Below, piece by piece: positions 17,013-24,789 of a stretch of 64,000 nt of DNA. Numbering within the stretch: the first letter of the stretch is position 1; every line of letters starts with the position of its first letter. The translations under genes and the position numbers were made by a program. The notes below the pieces were generated by a model. It had not been told where the DNA came from. It saw only the letters and a list, made by a program, of their open reading frames with translations, and made no database searches. This stretch comes from DATAZK01 sp965199805 (GTDB lineage: Bacteria > Actinomycetota > Actinomycetes > Frankiales > Frankiaceae), in NCBI GenBank assembly GCA_965199805.1, contig CBDATO010000003.1, forward strand, positions 1,426,001-1,490,000, in the 5' to 3' direction.

Positions 17013-18644
17013 CTACTGCGGCGCGAAGCGCCACCCTCCGTACTCGCTGACGTCCTCGGCTGCCGCCAGGGCGACATCGTCACCGAGGTAGCCGAGCACG
17101 GTCGTGCCGTCGGCGAGCTGCAGCGGCCCGAGTCGCAGGGGTGGGCCGAGCTCGGCAGCCAATGCGCCCAGCGTGGCGGCCGGCACCTGCCAGATCTCGA
17201 CCGGGAAGCCGTCGACCGGGCCGTCACCCGACACCAGGCCGGGGCGGGGCACTCCCCCGCCCGGCACCCGCTTCATGCGATAGCTCGCTGCCGTGCGGGC
17301 GCGGCGCAGGAGCCGCCCGCCGCGGGCCGCCACCAGATGGTTCAGCGGCAGGCCGCTCTGGTGCGCGCCGACGAGAGCCACCAGCGCGTACCCGGCAGCA
17401 GGAGACGCGGAGGCGAGCGGAGACGGTGCGGCCTCCCACTGCAGGGCCCAATCGAGGAGCAGGTCGTCGGCGAACGCCGGGGCGATGAACTGCACGCCGA
17501 AGGGCAGGCCGTCGCTCGTGTCGACCCCCGGCACCGCAATCGCACAGAGGTCAAGAAGATTGACGAAGTTGGTGTACGTGCCCAGCCGGCTGTTGGTCCC
17601 GATGGGATCCGCTGCGACCTCGGCCAGGGTCGGATGGTTCGGGGTCGTCGGCAGCAGCAGGGCGTCGATGCCGGGCCAGACCGCTTCGCTCTCGCGGCGC
17701 AGCTGCGCCAGCCGGTCGAAGGCCTGGAAGCCGGCGACGGCCGAGGCGTCGCGCGCGCCGGTGACGATGGTCCGCACGGTGGGATCGAGGTGCGGTCCGT
17801 CCGGATCGAGCAGGTGTCCGAAGGCGGCGTACCGCTCGGCGACCCACGGCCCGCTGTAGAGCAGCGCCGCCGCCGCGAGGAAGGGGGTGACGTCGACCGG
17901 CACGACGTGGACCCCGTACGCCCGCAGGCGTTCCACGGTCGCGGCGAAGGCGGTCTCGTATTCGGGCGACAGGTCGATCGGCCCGGCCGGCACCCCGACG
18001 GTGGTGAGCTGCACGGCGACGCCCGGCGGCGGTGTCGGCGGACGCGGTCGCGAGTACGGGTCGGCCGCGTCGAAGCCGGCGAGCACGTCGACCGCGCGAC
18101 GGGCCGTCCCGACGTCGCGGGTGAAGGTGGTGACGCAGTCCAGCGAGCGGCAGGCCGGGAAGACGCCGCGGGTGGGCAGCAAGCCCCGGGTCGGCTTGAA
18201 GCCGATCAGCCGGTTGAACGCCGCCGGCACCCGACCCGAGCCGGCCGTGTCCGTACCGAGGGCGAGCGGGACCACGCCGGACGCGACGGCGACGGCGCTG
18301 CCGCTGCTGCTCCCGCCGCTGATCCGGCCCGGCGCCACGACCGACTCGCAGGCGCCGTACGGGCTGCGCGTCCCGACCAGGCCCGTGGCGAACTGGTCGA
18401 GGTTGGTCTTGGCGACCGGGACGTAGCCGGCGTCGACCAGTCGCTGGACCACCGTCGCCGAGGCGGCAGCCGGGGTGTCGAGTGCCGGGCATCCGGCCGT
18501 GGTCGGTACCCCGGCGACGTCGATGTTGTCCTTGACGACGAAGGGGATGCCGTCGGCGGGTCCGTCGAGCACCCGGATGAAGACCGGCAGGCCCACCTCC
18601 GCCGCGCGCTTGCGTGCCTCATCCGCCGTGGTGCCGTCGGTCAT
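17013..18644 (-). CDS. atzF: Allophanate hydrolase (AtzF type)
   Basis: A 543-residue amidase-signature enzyme that converts allophanate to ammonia and CO2. The Ser-cisSer-Lys triad is visible: Lys38 (PFVVKDNID), the GGSSSGSA loop with Ser113, and nucleophile Ser137 (GTDTAGSGR). The C-terminal region from about 420 matches the extra domain of AtzF (YRMKRVPGG..PGLV, then a DDVALAAAEDVSEYGGW end). This separates it from general amidases and supports allophanate specificity. The ATG overlaps the carboxyltransferase stop by four bases (ATGA). It is the terminal enzyme of the riboswitch-2 operon. Confidence 0.93.
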   Translation of the reverse strand: MTDGTTADEARKRAAEVGLPVFIRVLDGPADGIPFVVKDNIDVAGVPTTAGCPALDTPAAASATVVQRLVDAGYVPVAKTNLDQFATGLVGTRSPYGACESVVAPGRISGGSSSGSAVAVASGVVPLALGTDTAGSGRVPAAFNRLIGFKPTRGLLPTRGVFPACRSLDCVTTFTRDVGTARRAVDVLAGFDAADPYSRPRPPTPPPGVAVQLTTVGVPAGPIDLSPEYETAFAATVERLRAYGVHVVPVDVTPFLAAAALLYSGPWVAERYAAFGHLLDPDGPHLDPTVRTIVTGARDASAVAGFQAFDRLAQLRRESEAVWPGIDALLLPTTPNHPTLAEVAADPIGTNSRLGTYTNFVNLLDLCAIAVPGVDTSDGLPFGVQFIAPAFADDLLLDWALQWEAAPSPLASASPAAGYALVALVGAHQSGLPLNHLVAARGGRLLRRARTAASYRMKRVPGGGVPRPGLVSGDGPVDGFPVEIWQVPAATLGALAAELGPPLRLGPLQLADGTTVLGYLGDDVALAAAEDVSEYGGWRFAPQ

Positions 18645-20602
18645 CGTGTCCACCGTTCCCGTTCCGCCGCGAACCCGGCCGAGCGCCGGCTGGCGAACTC
18701 GGCGATCTCCGCGGAATGCTGGTCGCTGATCGTGCGCACCTCGGCCAGGCTGAACGTGGCGGGCGAGGTGTCGAGGTCGCGTTCTCCGGCCGCCACCTGT
18801 CGGCGCAGCTCCGCCAGCTCGTCCGCGGTGACCGGGACGAAGCGCAGCCGGTCGAAGGGACGGAGCAGCCACGGGACGGACTGTCCGTCCCCGAGCCGCC
18901 ACACCGGCACCGTGCGGCCGACGAGTTGGTAGCCGCCCGGGCCTTCCATCCCGTAGATGCAGAGGTAGACGCCGCCGATGCCGACCGCGTTCTGCGGGGT
19001 CCAGGTGCGGGGCGGGTCGTACTTGGTGGTGACGAGCCGGTGCCGCGGGTCGATCGGCACCGCCACCGGCGCCCCGAGGTAGACGTCGCCGAGGCCGACC
19101 ACGAGATACGTCGCCGCGAGCACGATGTCGAAGACGTCGCTGCGTCCCGGCAGGTCGTTGATGCGCCGGATGAATTCGACGTTGTCCGGGCACCACGGGG
19201 CATCCGGGCGTACGGAGCGGGCATAGCGCGCCATCGCCTCATGCGCTTCCGGGTGGTCGATCGCGAGCGGGAGGCAGACCTCGCGGACGTCGAGGGTGAC
19301 GCTCTCCGGATCCGGTACGCCATGTGCCAGCTGGATCAGCAGGTCGGCGAGGGAGACGAGCGGCAACCGTTCGGGATCCACCTTGACCAGCAGCGAGCGC
19401 ACGCCTTCGACCGTCTCGACGACCCCGCGCAGGCCCTTCTGCGCCAGGGCGTCGGCCAGCAGGTGGATCCACAGCCGTACCCCGAGGTCGAGCAGCGGCG
19501 GTCCGGCCTCGAGCAGCAGGTGCGCGTCGCCGGCGGCGCGGATGGTGAGGTCCGGCCGGTGACCGCCGCCGGTGAGCTCGGCGAGGACCGGCGGCCGGTG
19601 GTAGCTGTCCGGCTCGTCCGGCAGGTCATGGTGCGGGGCCGCGCTGCCGTGCGGATCGGTCAGCAGCTGCCGGCGCTCGAGCTGGGCGCGGGTGGCGACC
19701 GCGTCGGTGACGGGCTGCAGGCGTACCCGATCCCCCGGCCGCAGCTGGGCGAGCGCCCACTGGTCGGCCGCGATCACGACGCACGCGACGACGAACCCGC
19801 CGAGGCTCGGCCCGTCCGGTCCCACGATCACCGGGGTGTCGCCCGAGATCATGATGCCGCCGACCGGGTACGCGCTGTCGTGCACGTTCGAGGGATGCAG
19901 CCCGGCTTCCCCTCCGTCGGCCCGCGCCCAGCCGGGTTTCGGCCCGACGAGGCGGATGCCGGTGCGGTCACAGCGGTGGTCGACGGTCCACTCGGCCGCG
20001 AAGAACGCGGCGGCACCCGCATCGGTGAGGTGCTCCGGCGCCCCGTGGGGGCCGGGGATGACGCGCAGCGTGCGCTCGGTGGTCAACTCGGGCAGCAGGT
20101 GGGTGACGTCGAGCGGGGTGGTGACGTTGTGCGGCGCGCGGACGCCCAGCTGGTCACCCGCCTCGAGTGCCCGACCCTCGTGGCCGCCGAAGCCGCCGAG
20201 CAGGAAGGTGGCCCGGCTGCCCAGCACCGCCGGCACGTCGAGCCCGCCCGCGACGGCGAGATAGCTGCGCATGCCGGGCGCGCCGCAGCGGCCGACCCGG
20301 AGCAGTCCACCGGCCGGCACCGCCGTCACCACCCCGGGCTCGACCGGCCGGCCGTCCAACGAGGCCTCGACGACAGCGCCGGTCAGGCAGATCAGCGCCC
20401 GGTCGTCGAAGCGCAGGTCGGGCCCCATGACGACGGACTCCACGCCCGCGGCTCCGGGTGCGTTGCCCACCGCAAGGTTCGCGAGCGACATCGACAGGTC
20501 GTCCCAGGCACCCGAGGGCGGCACGCCGACCGCCCAGTAGCCGGTACGCCCGGGCAGCTCCTGGACGGTCGTCTGCAGACCCGGTGTGACGACGGTCAGC
20601 AC
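18641..20602 (-). CDS. Urea/guanidine carboxylase carboxyltransferase domains only (AHS2-AHS1)
   Basis: A 653-residue protein equal to the carboxyltransferase part of urea/guanidine carboxylase. The AHS2 (KipA-like) domain comes first at about 1-300 (TPGLQTTVQELPGRTGYW, then VGVPPSGAWDD). AHS1 (KipI-like) follows at about 350-580, ending in the usual tail (SLAEVRTISDQHSAEI, AERERW). In complete carboxylases a biotin carboxylase domain precedes AHS2 and a biotin carrier domain with a lysine motif follows this tail. Neither is here. The start is GTG at 20600-20602, overlapping the upstream stop by seven bases, so this is the designed gene start, not a broken 5' end. It should transfer carboxyl to guanidine if a biotin subunit is supplied in trans. 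Confidence 0.9.
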   Translation of the reverse strand: MLTVVTPGLQTTVQELPGRTGYWAVGVPPSGAWDDLSMSLANLAVGNAPGAAGVESVVMGPDLRFDDRALICLTGAVVEASLDGRPVEPGVVTAVPAGGLLRVGRCGAPGMRSYLAVAGGLDVPAVLGSRATFLLGGFGGHEGRALEAGDQLGVRAPHNVTTPLDVTHLLPELTTERTLRVIPGPHGAPEHLTDAGAAAFFAAEWTVDHRCDRTGIRLVGPKPGWARADGGEAGLHPSNVHDSAYPVGGIMISGDTPVIVGPDGPSLGGFVVACVVIAADQWALAQLRPGDRVRLQPVTDAVATRAQLERRQLLTDPHGSAAPHHDLPDEPDSYHRPPVLAELTGGGHRPDLTIRAAGDAHLLLEAGPPLLDLGVRLWIHLLADALAQKGLRGVVETVEGVRSLLVKVDPERLPLVSLADLLIQLAHGVPDPESVTLDVREVCLPLAIDHPEAHEAMARYARSVRPDAPWCPDNVEFIRRINDLPGRSDVFDIVLAATYLVVGLGDVYLGAPVAVPIDPRHRLVTTKYDPPRTWTPQNAVGIGGVYLCIYGMEGPGGYQLVGRTVPVWRLGDGQSVPWLLRPFDRLRFVPVTADELAELRRQVAAGERDLDTSPATFSLAEVRTISDQHSAEIAEFASRRSAGFAAERERWTR

Positions 20603-21246
20603 GCGGCATCCGCAGCGCCGGGCGCGGGCTCCCAGACGAGCACCTGGATGGGCGTCGGGTTCCAGCCGTTGCACGGGTTGTTCAGCTGCGGGCAGTTGCT
20701 GATCAGGACGTACAGGTCACGGGCCGCCTCGACCTCGACGTACGCACCGGTGGAGCTCAACCCGTCCTCGAACGACAGGCCTCCGTCCGGGGTCACCGGC
20801 ACGTTCATGAAGAAGTTGATGTTGTGACCGAGCTCGGCGGGACCGATCCCGGCCGCAGCACCGACGGCGAGGAAGGTCTGCCGGCAGGCGTGCTGGTGAC
20901 GCGTGTGGTCGCCGTAGCGGATGACGTTCGACTCCTGCGAGCAGGCGCCCCCGATGGTGTCGTGCCGGCCGCAGGTGTCGGCGGTGATCGTGCCGAGCAG
21001 GTCGAGCCGCTGGCTGAGCAGCCGCGAACCGGTGGTCAGGTAGACGGCGCCCTGCTCGCGGATGGTGTCGAAGGCGCTGTAGCGGTTCGCCAGGTCATGG
21101 GCGTCGTAGAAGAGGGTGTCGGCGGCCTGGTTGCCGTCGAGGTCGACGATGCGGATGGACCCACCGGCCGGGACGACGCCGAGGTAGCCGTCGCCGGCCC
21201 CGACGGTCACGTCGATGCTCGCCGCAGCAGGATCCAGCGGGCTCAT
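20596..21246 (-). CDS. DUF1989 protein, carboxyguanidine deiminase subunit (urea carboxylase-associated type 1)
   Basis: A 216-residue DUF1989 protein long called urea carboxylase-associated protein. Family marks: IVDLDGNQAADTLFYDA near 33-49, RYSAFDTIREQGAVYL near 55-70, and the Cys-rich metal region ADTCGRHDTIGGACSQESN near 89-107. Published work showed that pairs of these proteins (CgdA/CgdB) deiminate carboxyguanidine to allophanate; which of the two this is I cannot say. The ATG overlaps the stop of the preceding DUF1989 gene (ATGA), as expected for a hetero-oligomer. It feeds the allophanate hydrolase encoded downstream. Confidence 0.92.
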   Translation of the reverse strand: MSPLDPAAASIDVTVGAGDGYLGVVPAGGSIRIVDLDGNQAADTLFYDAHDLANRYSAFDTIREQGAVYLTTGSRLLSQRLDLLGTITADTCGRHDTIGGACSQESNVIRYGDHTRHQHACRQTFLAVGAAAGIGPAELGHNINFFMNVPVTPDGGLSFEDGLSSTGAYVEVEAARDLYVLISNCPQLNNPCNGWNPTPIQVLVWEPAPGAADAAC

Positions 21247-21857
21247 GCGAACACCGCAGCAGCCTGCTCGAGCGCCCGGGCGGACTCCGCGCGGAACGTA
21301 CGGCTGGCGTCGTCGGCGGCGACCGGGTCGGCCACGGCGATCTCGACCGTGACGTCCGCCGGCTCCCAGACCGGATCCAGCGGATGCGGCGCGGTGGACA
21401 GCACGACGAGCAGGTCGACCTCGGAGCGCAGGGTCACCCAGTCACCGGCGCTCGCGTGATCGGGCACGTACGCGAGCCCTGCCGCTCCGTCGATCGCCGC
21501 CTTGCTGAACAGGTTGACGCACGCGTGCAGGTCGACCTCGCCGCGGCCGTGCTTGTGCAGCTCGGAGAGCAGTCCGGTGCGTGCGCTGCGCCGCCAGTCG
21601 TTGCGATCGGCCGCGTACGAGCTGGTGCCGTACCCCGACAGGCCGTGGCCGCAGAGGGCGTCGTGCCAGGTCAGCGACGAGCCGGTGACGGAGGCGAGCC
21701 CGACCCCGCGGTCGCTCATGAGCACCATCGGCGGGCGTACGCACGCGCTGTACTGCGCCTTCAGGGTGTCGGGCACGTTGAGCCGGTCGACCCGGTGGGC
21801 GGCCGCGTAGAGCAGCAGGCTGACGTTCGCCCGGGGTGCCTCGGCGCGGAACGTCAC
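21243..21857 (-). CDS. DUF1989 protein, carboxyguanidine deiminase partner subunit; 5' end irregular
   Basis: At least 204 residues of a second DUF1989 protein. Recognisable parts are RLNVPDTLKAQYSACVRPPM, MSDRGVGLASVTG, WHDALCGHG and CVNLFSKAAI. It should pair with the neighbour encoded immediately downstream. The open frame gives GTG 21857 as the first standard start, yet conserved family sequence (TVPGGAAWSVQVARGR) continues upstream in frame to about 21911 without any ATG, GTG or TTG before a stop. The ATG at 21958-21960, directly after the riboswitch, is one base out of frame. Removing one G from the run 21927-21931 would join it. The 5' end is therefore a frameshift, a sequence error or a non-standard start (an ATC with GGAGG six bases before it). 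Confidence 0.88.
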   Translation of the reverse strand: MTFRAEAPRANVSLLLYAAAHRVDRLNVPDTLKAQYSACVRPPMVLMSDRGVGLASVTGSSLTWHDALCGHGLSGYGTSSYAADRNDWRRSARTGLLSELHKHGRGEVDLHACVNLFSKAAIDGAAGLAYVPDHASAGDWVTLRSEVDLLVVLSTAPHPLDPVWEPADVTVEIAVADPVAADDASRTFRAESARALEQAAAVFA

Positions 21858-22000
21858 GGTGCGGCCACGCGCGACCTGGACGGACCAGGCGGCGCCACCG
21901 GGGACGGTGTGCCGCAGGAGCGGGGCGGGGGTTGGCGGTGGGATGGTCGGCCTCCGTCATGAACGAAGACCCGGGTGCTGGGCAGCCCGGGGCCCTGGTC

Positions 22001-22112
22001 GGCCTCCCGGGCTTTTCTCCCGCCGTGGAACGGGACGACTGCGCCCCGCCTGCGTCTCTCGGACCAGACCGGCCGCCATGAAGCTGCGACGACCGCGGAA
22101 CCCTAGACGCGC
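22001..22112 (-). ncRNA. Guanidine-I riboswitch (ykkC-yxkD class), copy 2
   Basis: Read on the - strand, the same conserved blocks appear as in copy 1: GCGTCTAGGGTTCCGC (22110 down to 22095), TCTGGTCCGAGAGACGCA (22069 to 22052) and CCACGGCGGGAGAAAAGCCC (22026 to 22007), ending GGGAGG. The variable hairpins differ from copy 1, so this is an independent copy rather than a recent duplication. It lies about 40 bases upstream of the ATG at 21960 and controls the DUF1989-carboxyltransferase-allophanate hydrolase operon, the classic setting of this class. Downstream copies of CCCGGG (21985-21992, 21970-21975) can pair with the aptamer's GCCCGGG (22006-22012), a possible switching platform. Confidence 0.95.
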
Positions 22113-22237
22113 CCTGCCACGAGAGCAGGTCCCCATCAGTGGACCCGCGCGATGTTTCGGGCGGTGCCGCTCGTCCGTAACGACTGAGTTTCGCCCGCCG
22201 GGCGACCCCTCCGTACGGACCCTTCTAGACTGCCGCC

Positions 22238-22795
22238 ATGCCGGACCTCGTCGCGCCGTTGGACCCGCAGGACCTCACCCCGGCGCTGCGCAAGCAGTGG
22301 GAGCAGGCCGAGCGCGCCGGGCGCCCGGGGCTCGCCACCTTCGTCCGCGTGATGGCGAATGCCGAGCCGCTGTTCTCCCAGTACAACGACGCCTACCTCG
22401 CCTCACGGATGAACAACCACCTGGGGGCCCGGGTCACCGAGCTGGTGCGGCTCGCCGTCGCGAACACCACGACCTGCCAGGTGTGCCTCGCCGGCCGTCA
22501 CCCGGCCGCCGTCTCCGAGGGCATGGACGAGGCACTGGTCTCCGCGATCCCCGCCCTGCTCGACGGCACGGGATCGGAGTCGTTCACACCTGCCGAGCGG
22601 GCGGCGGTGCGCTTCGCCCTGAAGTTCGGCGGCGACCACCTGAGCATCGACGACACCGACCGCGACGCGCTGCGCGCGCACTTCGACGACCGCCAGATCG
22701 TCGAGATCGCGCTGATCTGCACGATGAGCCTGATGGGCCGCTTCTCTGCGGCGCTCGGCCTCGACGACGCGTCGTGCCCCGTCCCGCAGGCCTGA
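22238..22795 (+). CDS. Carboxymuconolactone decarboxylase (AhpD-like) family protein
   Basis: A 185-residue all-helical protein. The AhpD-like CxxC redox motif with its following His is visible at about residues 74-82 (TTTCQVCLAGRH). The preceding helix (NNHLGARVTELVRLAVANT) is typical of the family. Members act as peroxidase-linked disulfide reductants or as small decarboxylase-fold enzymes. The start is ATG 22238; TAGACT about 13 bases before it could be a -10 element, which would leave a very short leader. It is divergent from riboswitch 2 with 125 bases between. A link to guanidine metabolism is not shown. Confidence 0.88.
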   Translation: MPDLVAPLDPQDLTPALRKQWEQAERAGRPGLATFVRVMANAEPLFSQYNDAYLASRMNNHLGARVTELVRLAVANTTTCQVCLAGRHPAAVSEGMDEALVSAIPALLDGTGSESFTPAERAAVRFALKFGGDHLSIDDTDRDALRAHFDDRQIVEIALICTMSLMGRFSAALGLDDASCPVPQA

Positions 22796-22858
22796 CCTGA
22801 CCGGTCCGACCGAACAGGTCTGACCGGCGTATCCGCACCGGCCTCGGACGCCGAAGAA

Positions 22859-22901
22859 AGGCGCCGAGGTGGGGCGTTGGCGGTCGCCCCCCTCGGCGCC
22901 T
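22859..22901 (+). terminator. Strong GC hairpin, probable terminator
   Basis: AGGCGCCGAGG (22859-22869) is perfectly complementary to CCTCGGCGCCT (22891-22901). An inner GGGGCG/CGCCCC stem is offset by one unpaired T. No long T-run follows, but actinomycete terminators often lack one. It lies 64 bases after the stop of the AhpD-like gene. Apart from it, the 372-base gap 22796-23167 shows no reading frame or repeat that I can support; it becomes AT-richer at about 22960-23050, likely the promoter area of the phosphatase gene. Confidence 0.75.
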
Positions 22902-23167
22902 GTGTGTCATTCCTACGCCCTCAGCCGGAAAAGCACCACCCCTGAGCTGCATGTTTCACGTGCTGGAAACGAATAGTCACGCTCTGAAAGCATTGCGCCG
23001 ACTAACCCGCGAGTGTCGACTACTCAGTGTTAGTAATTGCCTACGCAATTCGCGAGGTCCAGTCGACATCGGACGTTCTGTCCGGCTTCGACCGGGCTTG
23101 GGCCCGATGACTTCTCGGACTTCGAAGGTGGGCGACGGCCATCCCTCCGCGTCCCCATGAGGTCCGC

Positions 23168-24772
23168 ATGCCTGACAACCACCCGCCGTCCGACGACAAG
23201 CTCAGCCGCCGCAGCATCCTGACCGCCGTCGGCGTGGGCGGCGCCGTCGCGGTCGTCCCCGCCGTCACCACCGGCACCGCTGCCGCTGCCTCCGTGAGCG
23301 CTGCCGGCGGACCCGCCGGCGACCCCGAGCAGACGCCCCGCGTCGCCGGCCTGCACCTGCAGTTCGGCAGCGACGCCTCGCGGGAGGTGGTCGTCTCCTG
23401 GCACACCTTGCAGCCCGTCGAGCGACCCCACGTCCTCGTCGGACGCGCGGGTAGCAGCTCCACCCGCACGACGTCCGCGAAGACGGTCAGCTACCGCGAC
23501 GCCAAGTCCGGGCAGACGGTGTACGCCCATCACGCGACGATCGACGGGCTGCGCGCCTCGACCCTGTACGAGTACGCGGCCGTCCACTCCGGCGCCGTAC
23601 CGGAGACGGGCTCGTTCCGGACCGGGCCCCGCGGCCGGGCGAAGTTCACGTTCACCAGCTTCGGCGACCAGGGCACGCCCACCACCGGCAAGCGCTACGT
23701 GCCTCCGGCCGGAGTCACGCTGGCCAACCCGCCGTTCGTCAACGACAACCTCGGCTCCCCCGCCGCGGGCGACGTCACCGCCGGCATCGAGCGGGCGCAG
23801 CCGCTCTTCCACCTCTTCAACGGCGACCTCTGCTACGCCAACCTGGCCGACGACCGGGTACGCACCTGGTCGGACTTCTGGGAGAACAACTGGCGCAGCG
23901 CCCGGCACCGGCCCTGGATGCCGTCCGCCGGCAACCACGAGAACGAGCTCGGCAACGGGCCCATCGGCTACGCCGCCTACCAGACGTACTTCAGCGTGCC
24001 GTCCGCCTCCGGCCAGACCGCCACCACCCGCGGTCTCTGGTACGCGTTCACCGTCGGCTCGGTGCGCATCATCAGCCTGGCGAACGACGACGTCTGCTAC
24101 CAGGACGGCGGCAACAGCTACGTCCGCGGCTACTCGGGCGGCCGGCAGAAGGCCTGGCTCGAGCACGAGCTGCGCACCACCCGCCGCGACCCCGACATCG
24201 ACTGGGTCGTGGTCTGCATGCACCAGGTCGCGATCAGCTCGGTCGACCAGTTCAACGGCGCCGACCTCGGCATCCGGCAGGAGTGGCTGCCGCTGTTCGA
24301 CCGTTACGGCGTCGACCTCGTCGTCTGCGGCCACGAGCACCACTACGAGCGCTCGCATCCGTTACGCGGCCACCTGCCGACCCCGACGCTCACCCCGCGC
24401 CCGGCGGCGACCGGCACCCGGGTGATCGACACCAGCCACGGCACGGTGCACATGGTGCTGGGCGGAGGCGGCACGTCAGCCCCGAGCAACACGCTCTTCT
24501 TCGACCCGCCCGCCTGCCGCGTGATCACGGCCGTCGGCGCCCCGGACCCGACGACCGGCAAGCGCCCGCCGGTGTACGTGAAGGAGGACGCGCCCTGGTC
24601 GGCGGTGCGCAACGCCGACTTCCCGTACGGGTTCGCGTCCTTCGACGTCGACCCCGGGCGGCGCGGCGGCCGGACGACGATGAAGGTCACGTACTACGAC
24701 GTGGTCGGCCCGTACGGCCAGCTGCAGGAGTTCGAGGCGTTCACCCTGACCCGGCCGCGCCGCGACGGCTGA
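23168..24772 (+). CDS. Tat-exported purple acid phosphatase-like metallophosphoesterase
   Basis: A 534-residue secreted enzyme. The N-terminus has a twin-arginine signal (SRRSIL, residues 13-18) followed by a hydrophobic, Ala-rich stretch to about residue 45, so it is exported folded by Tat. A fibronectin-like N-terminal domain (about 55-155) precedes the metallophosphoesterase core. Metal-ligand blocks appear in order: FTSFGDQG, FNGDLCYAN, PSAGNHENE, VVCMHQVAIS and VCGHEHHYERS. This is the purple acid phosphatase arrangement for a dinuclear metal site. It stands alone on the + strand. The likely role is phosphate scavenging from organic esters outside the cell; no Pho box is evident. Confidence 0.92.
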   Translation: MPDNHPPSDDKLSRRSILTAVGVGGAVAVVPAVTTGTAAAASVSAAGGPAGDPEQTPRVAGLHLQFGSDASREVVVSWHTLQPVERPHVLVGRAGSSSTRTTSAKTVSYRDAKSGQTVYAHHATIDGLRASTLYEYAAVHSGAVPETGSFRTGPRGRAKFTFTSFGDQGTPTTGKRYVPPAGVTLANPPFVNDNLGSPAAGDVTAGIERAQPLFHLFNGDLCYANLADDRVRTWSDFWENNWRSARHRPWMPSAGNHENELGNGPIGYAAYQTYFSVPSASGQTATTRGLWYAFTVGSVRIISLANDDVCYQDGGNSYVRGYSGGRQKAWLEHELRTTRRDPDIDWVVVCMHQVAISSVDQFNGADLGIRQEWLPLFDRYGVDLVVCGHEHHYERSHPLRGHLPTPTLTPRPAATGTRVIDTSHGTVHMVLGGGGTSAPSNTLFFDPPACRVITAVGAPDPTTGKRPPVYVKEDAPWSAVRNADFPYGFASFDVDPGRRGGRTTMKVTYYDVVGPYGQLQEFEAFTLTRPRRDG

Positions 24773-24789
24773 GCGATCAGGCGGAGCAG

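Noticed and set aside
18641..22112. Hidden biotin carboxylase or carrier domain in another frame of the operon
   Set aside because: The genes overlap end to end from 21246 to 17013, leaving no space. No ATP-grasp motif or biotin-lysine motif was seen in any frame there.
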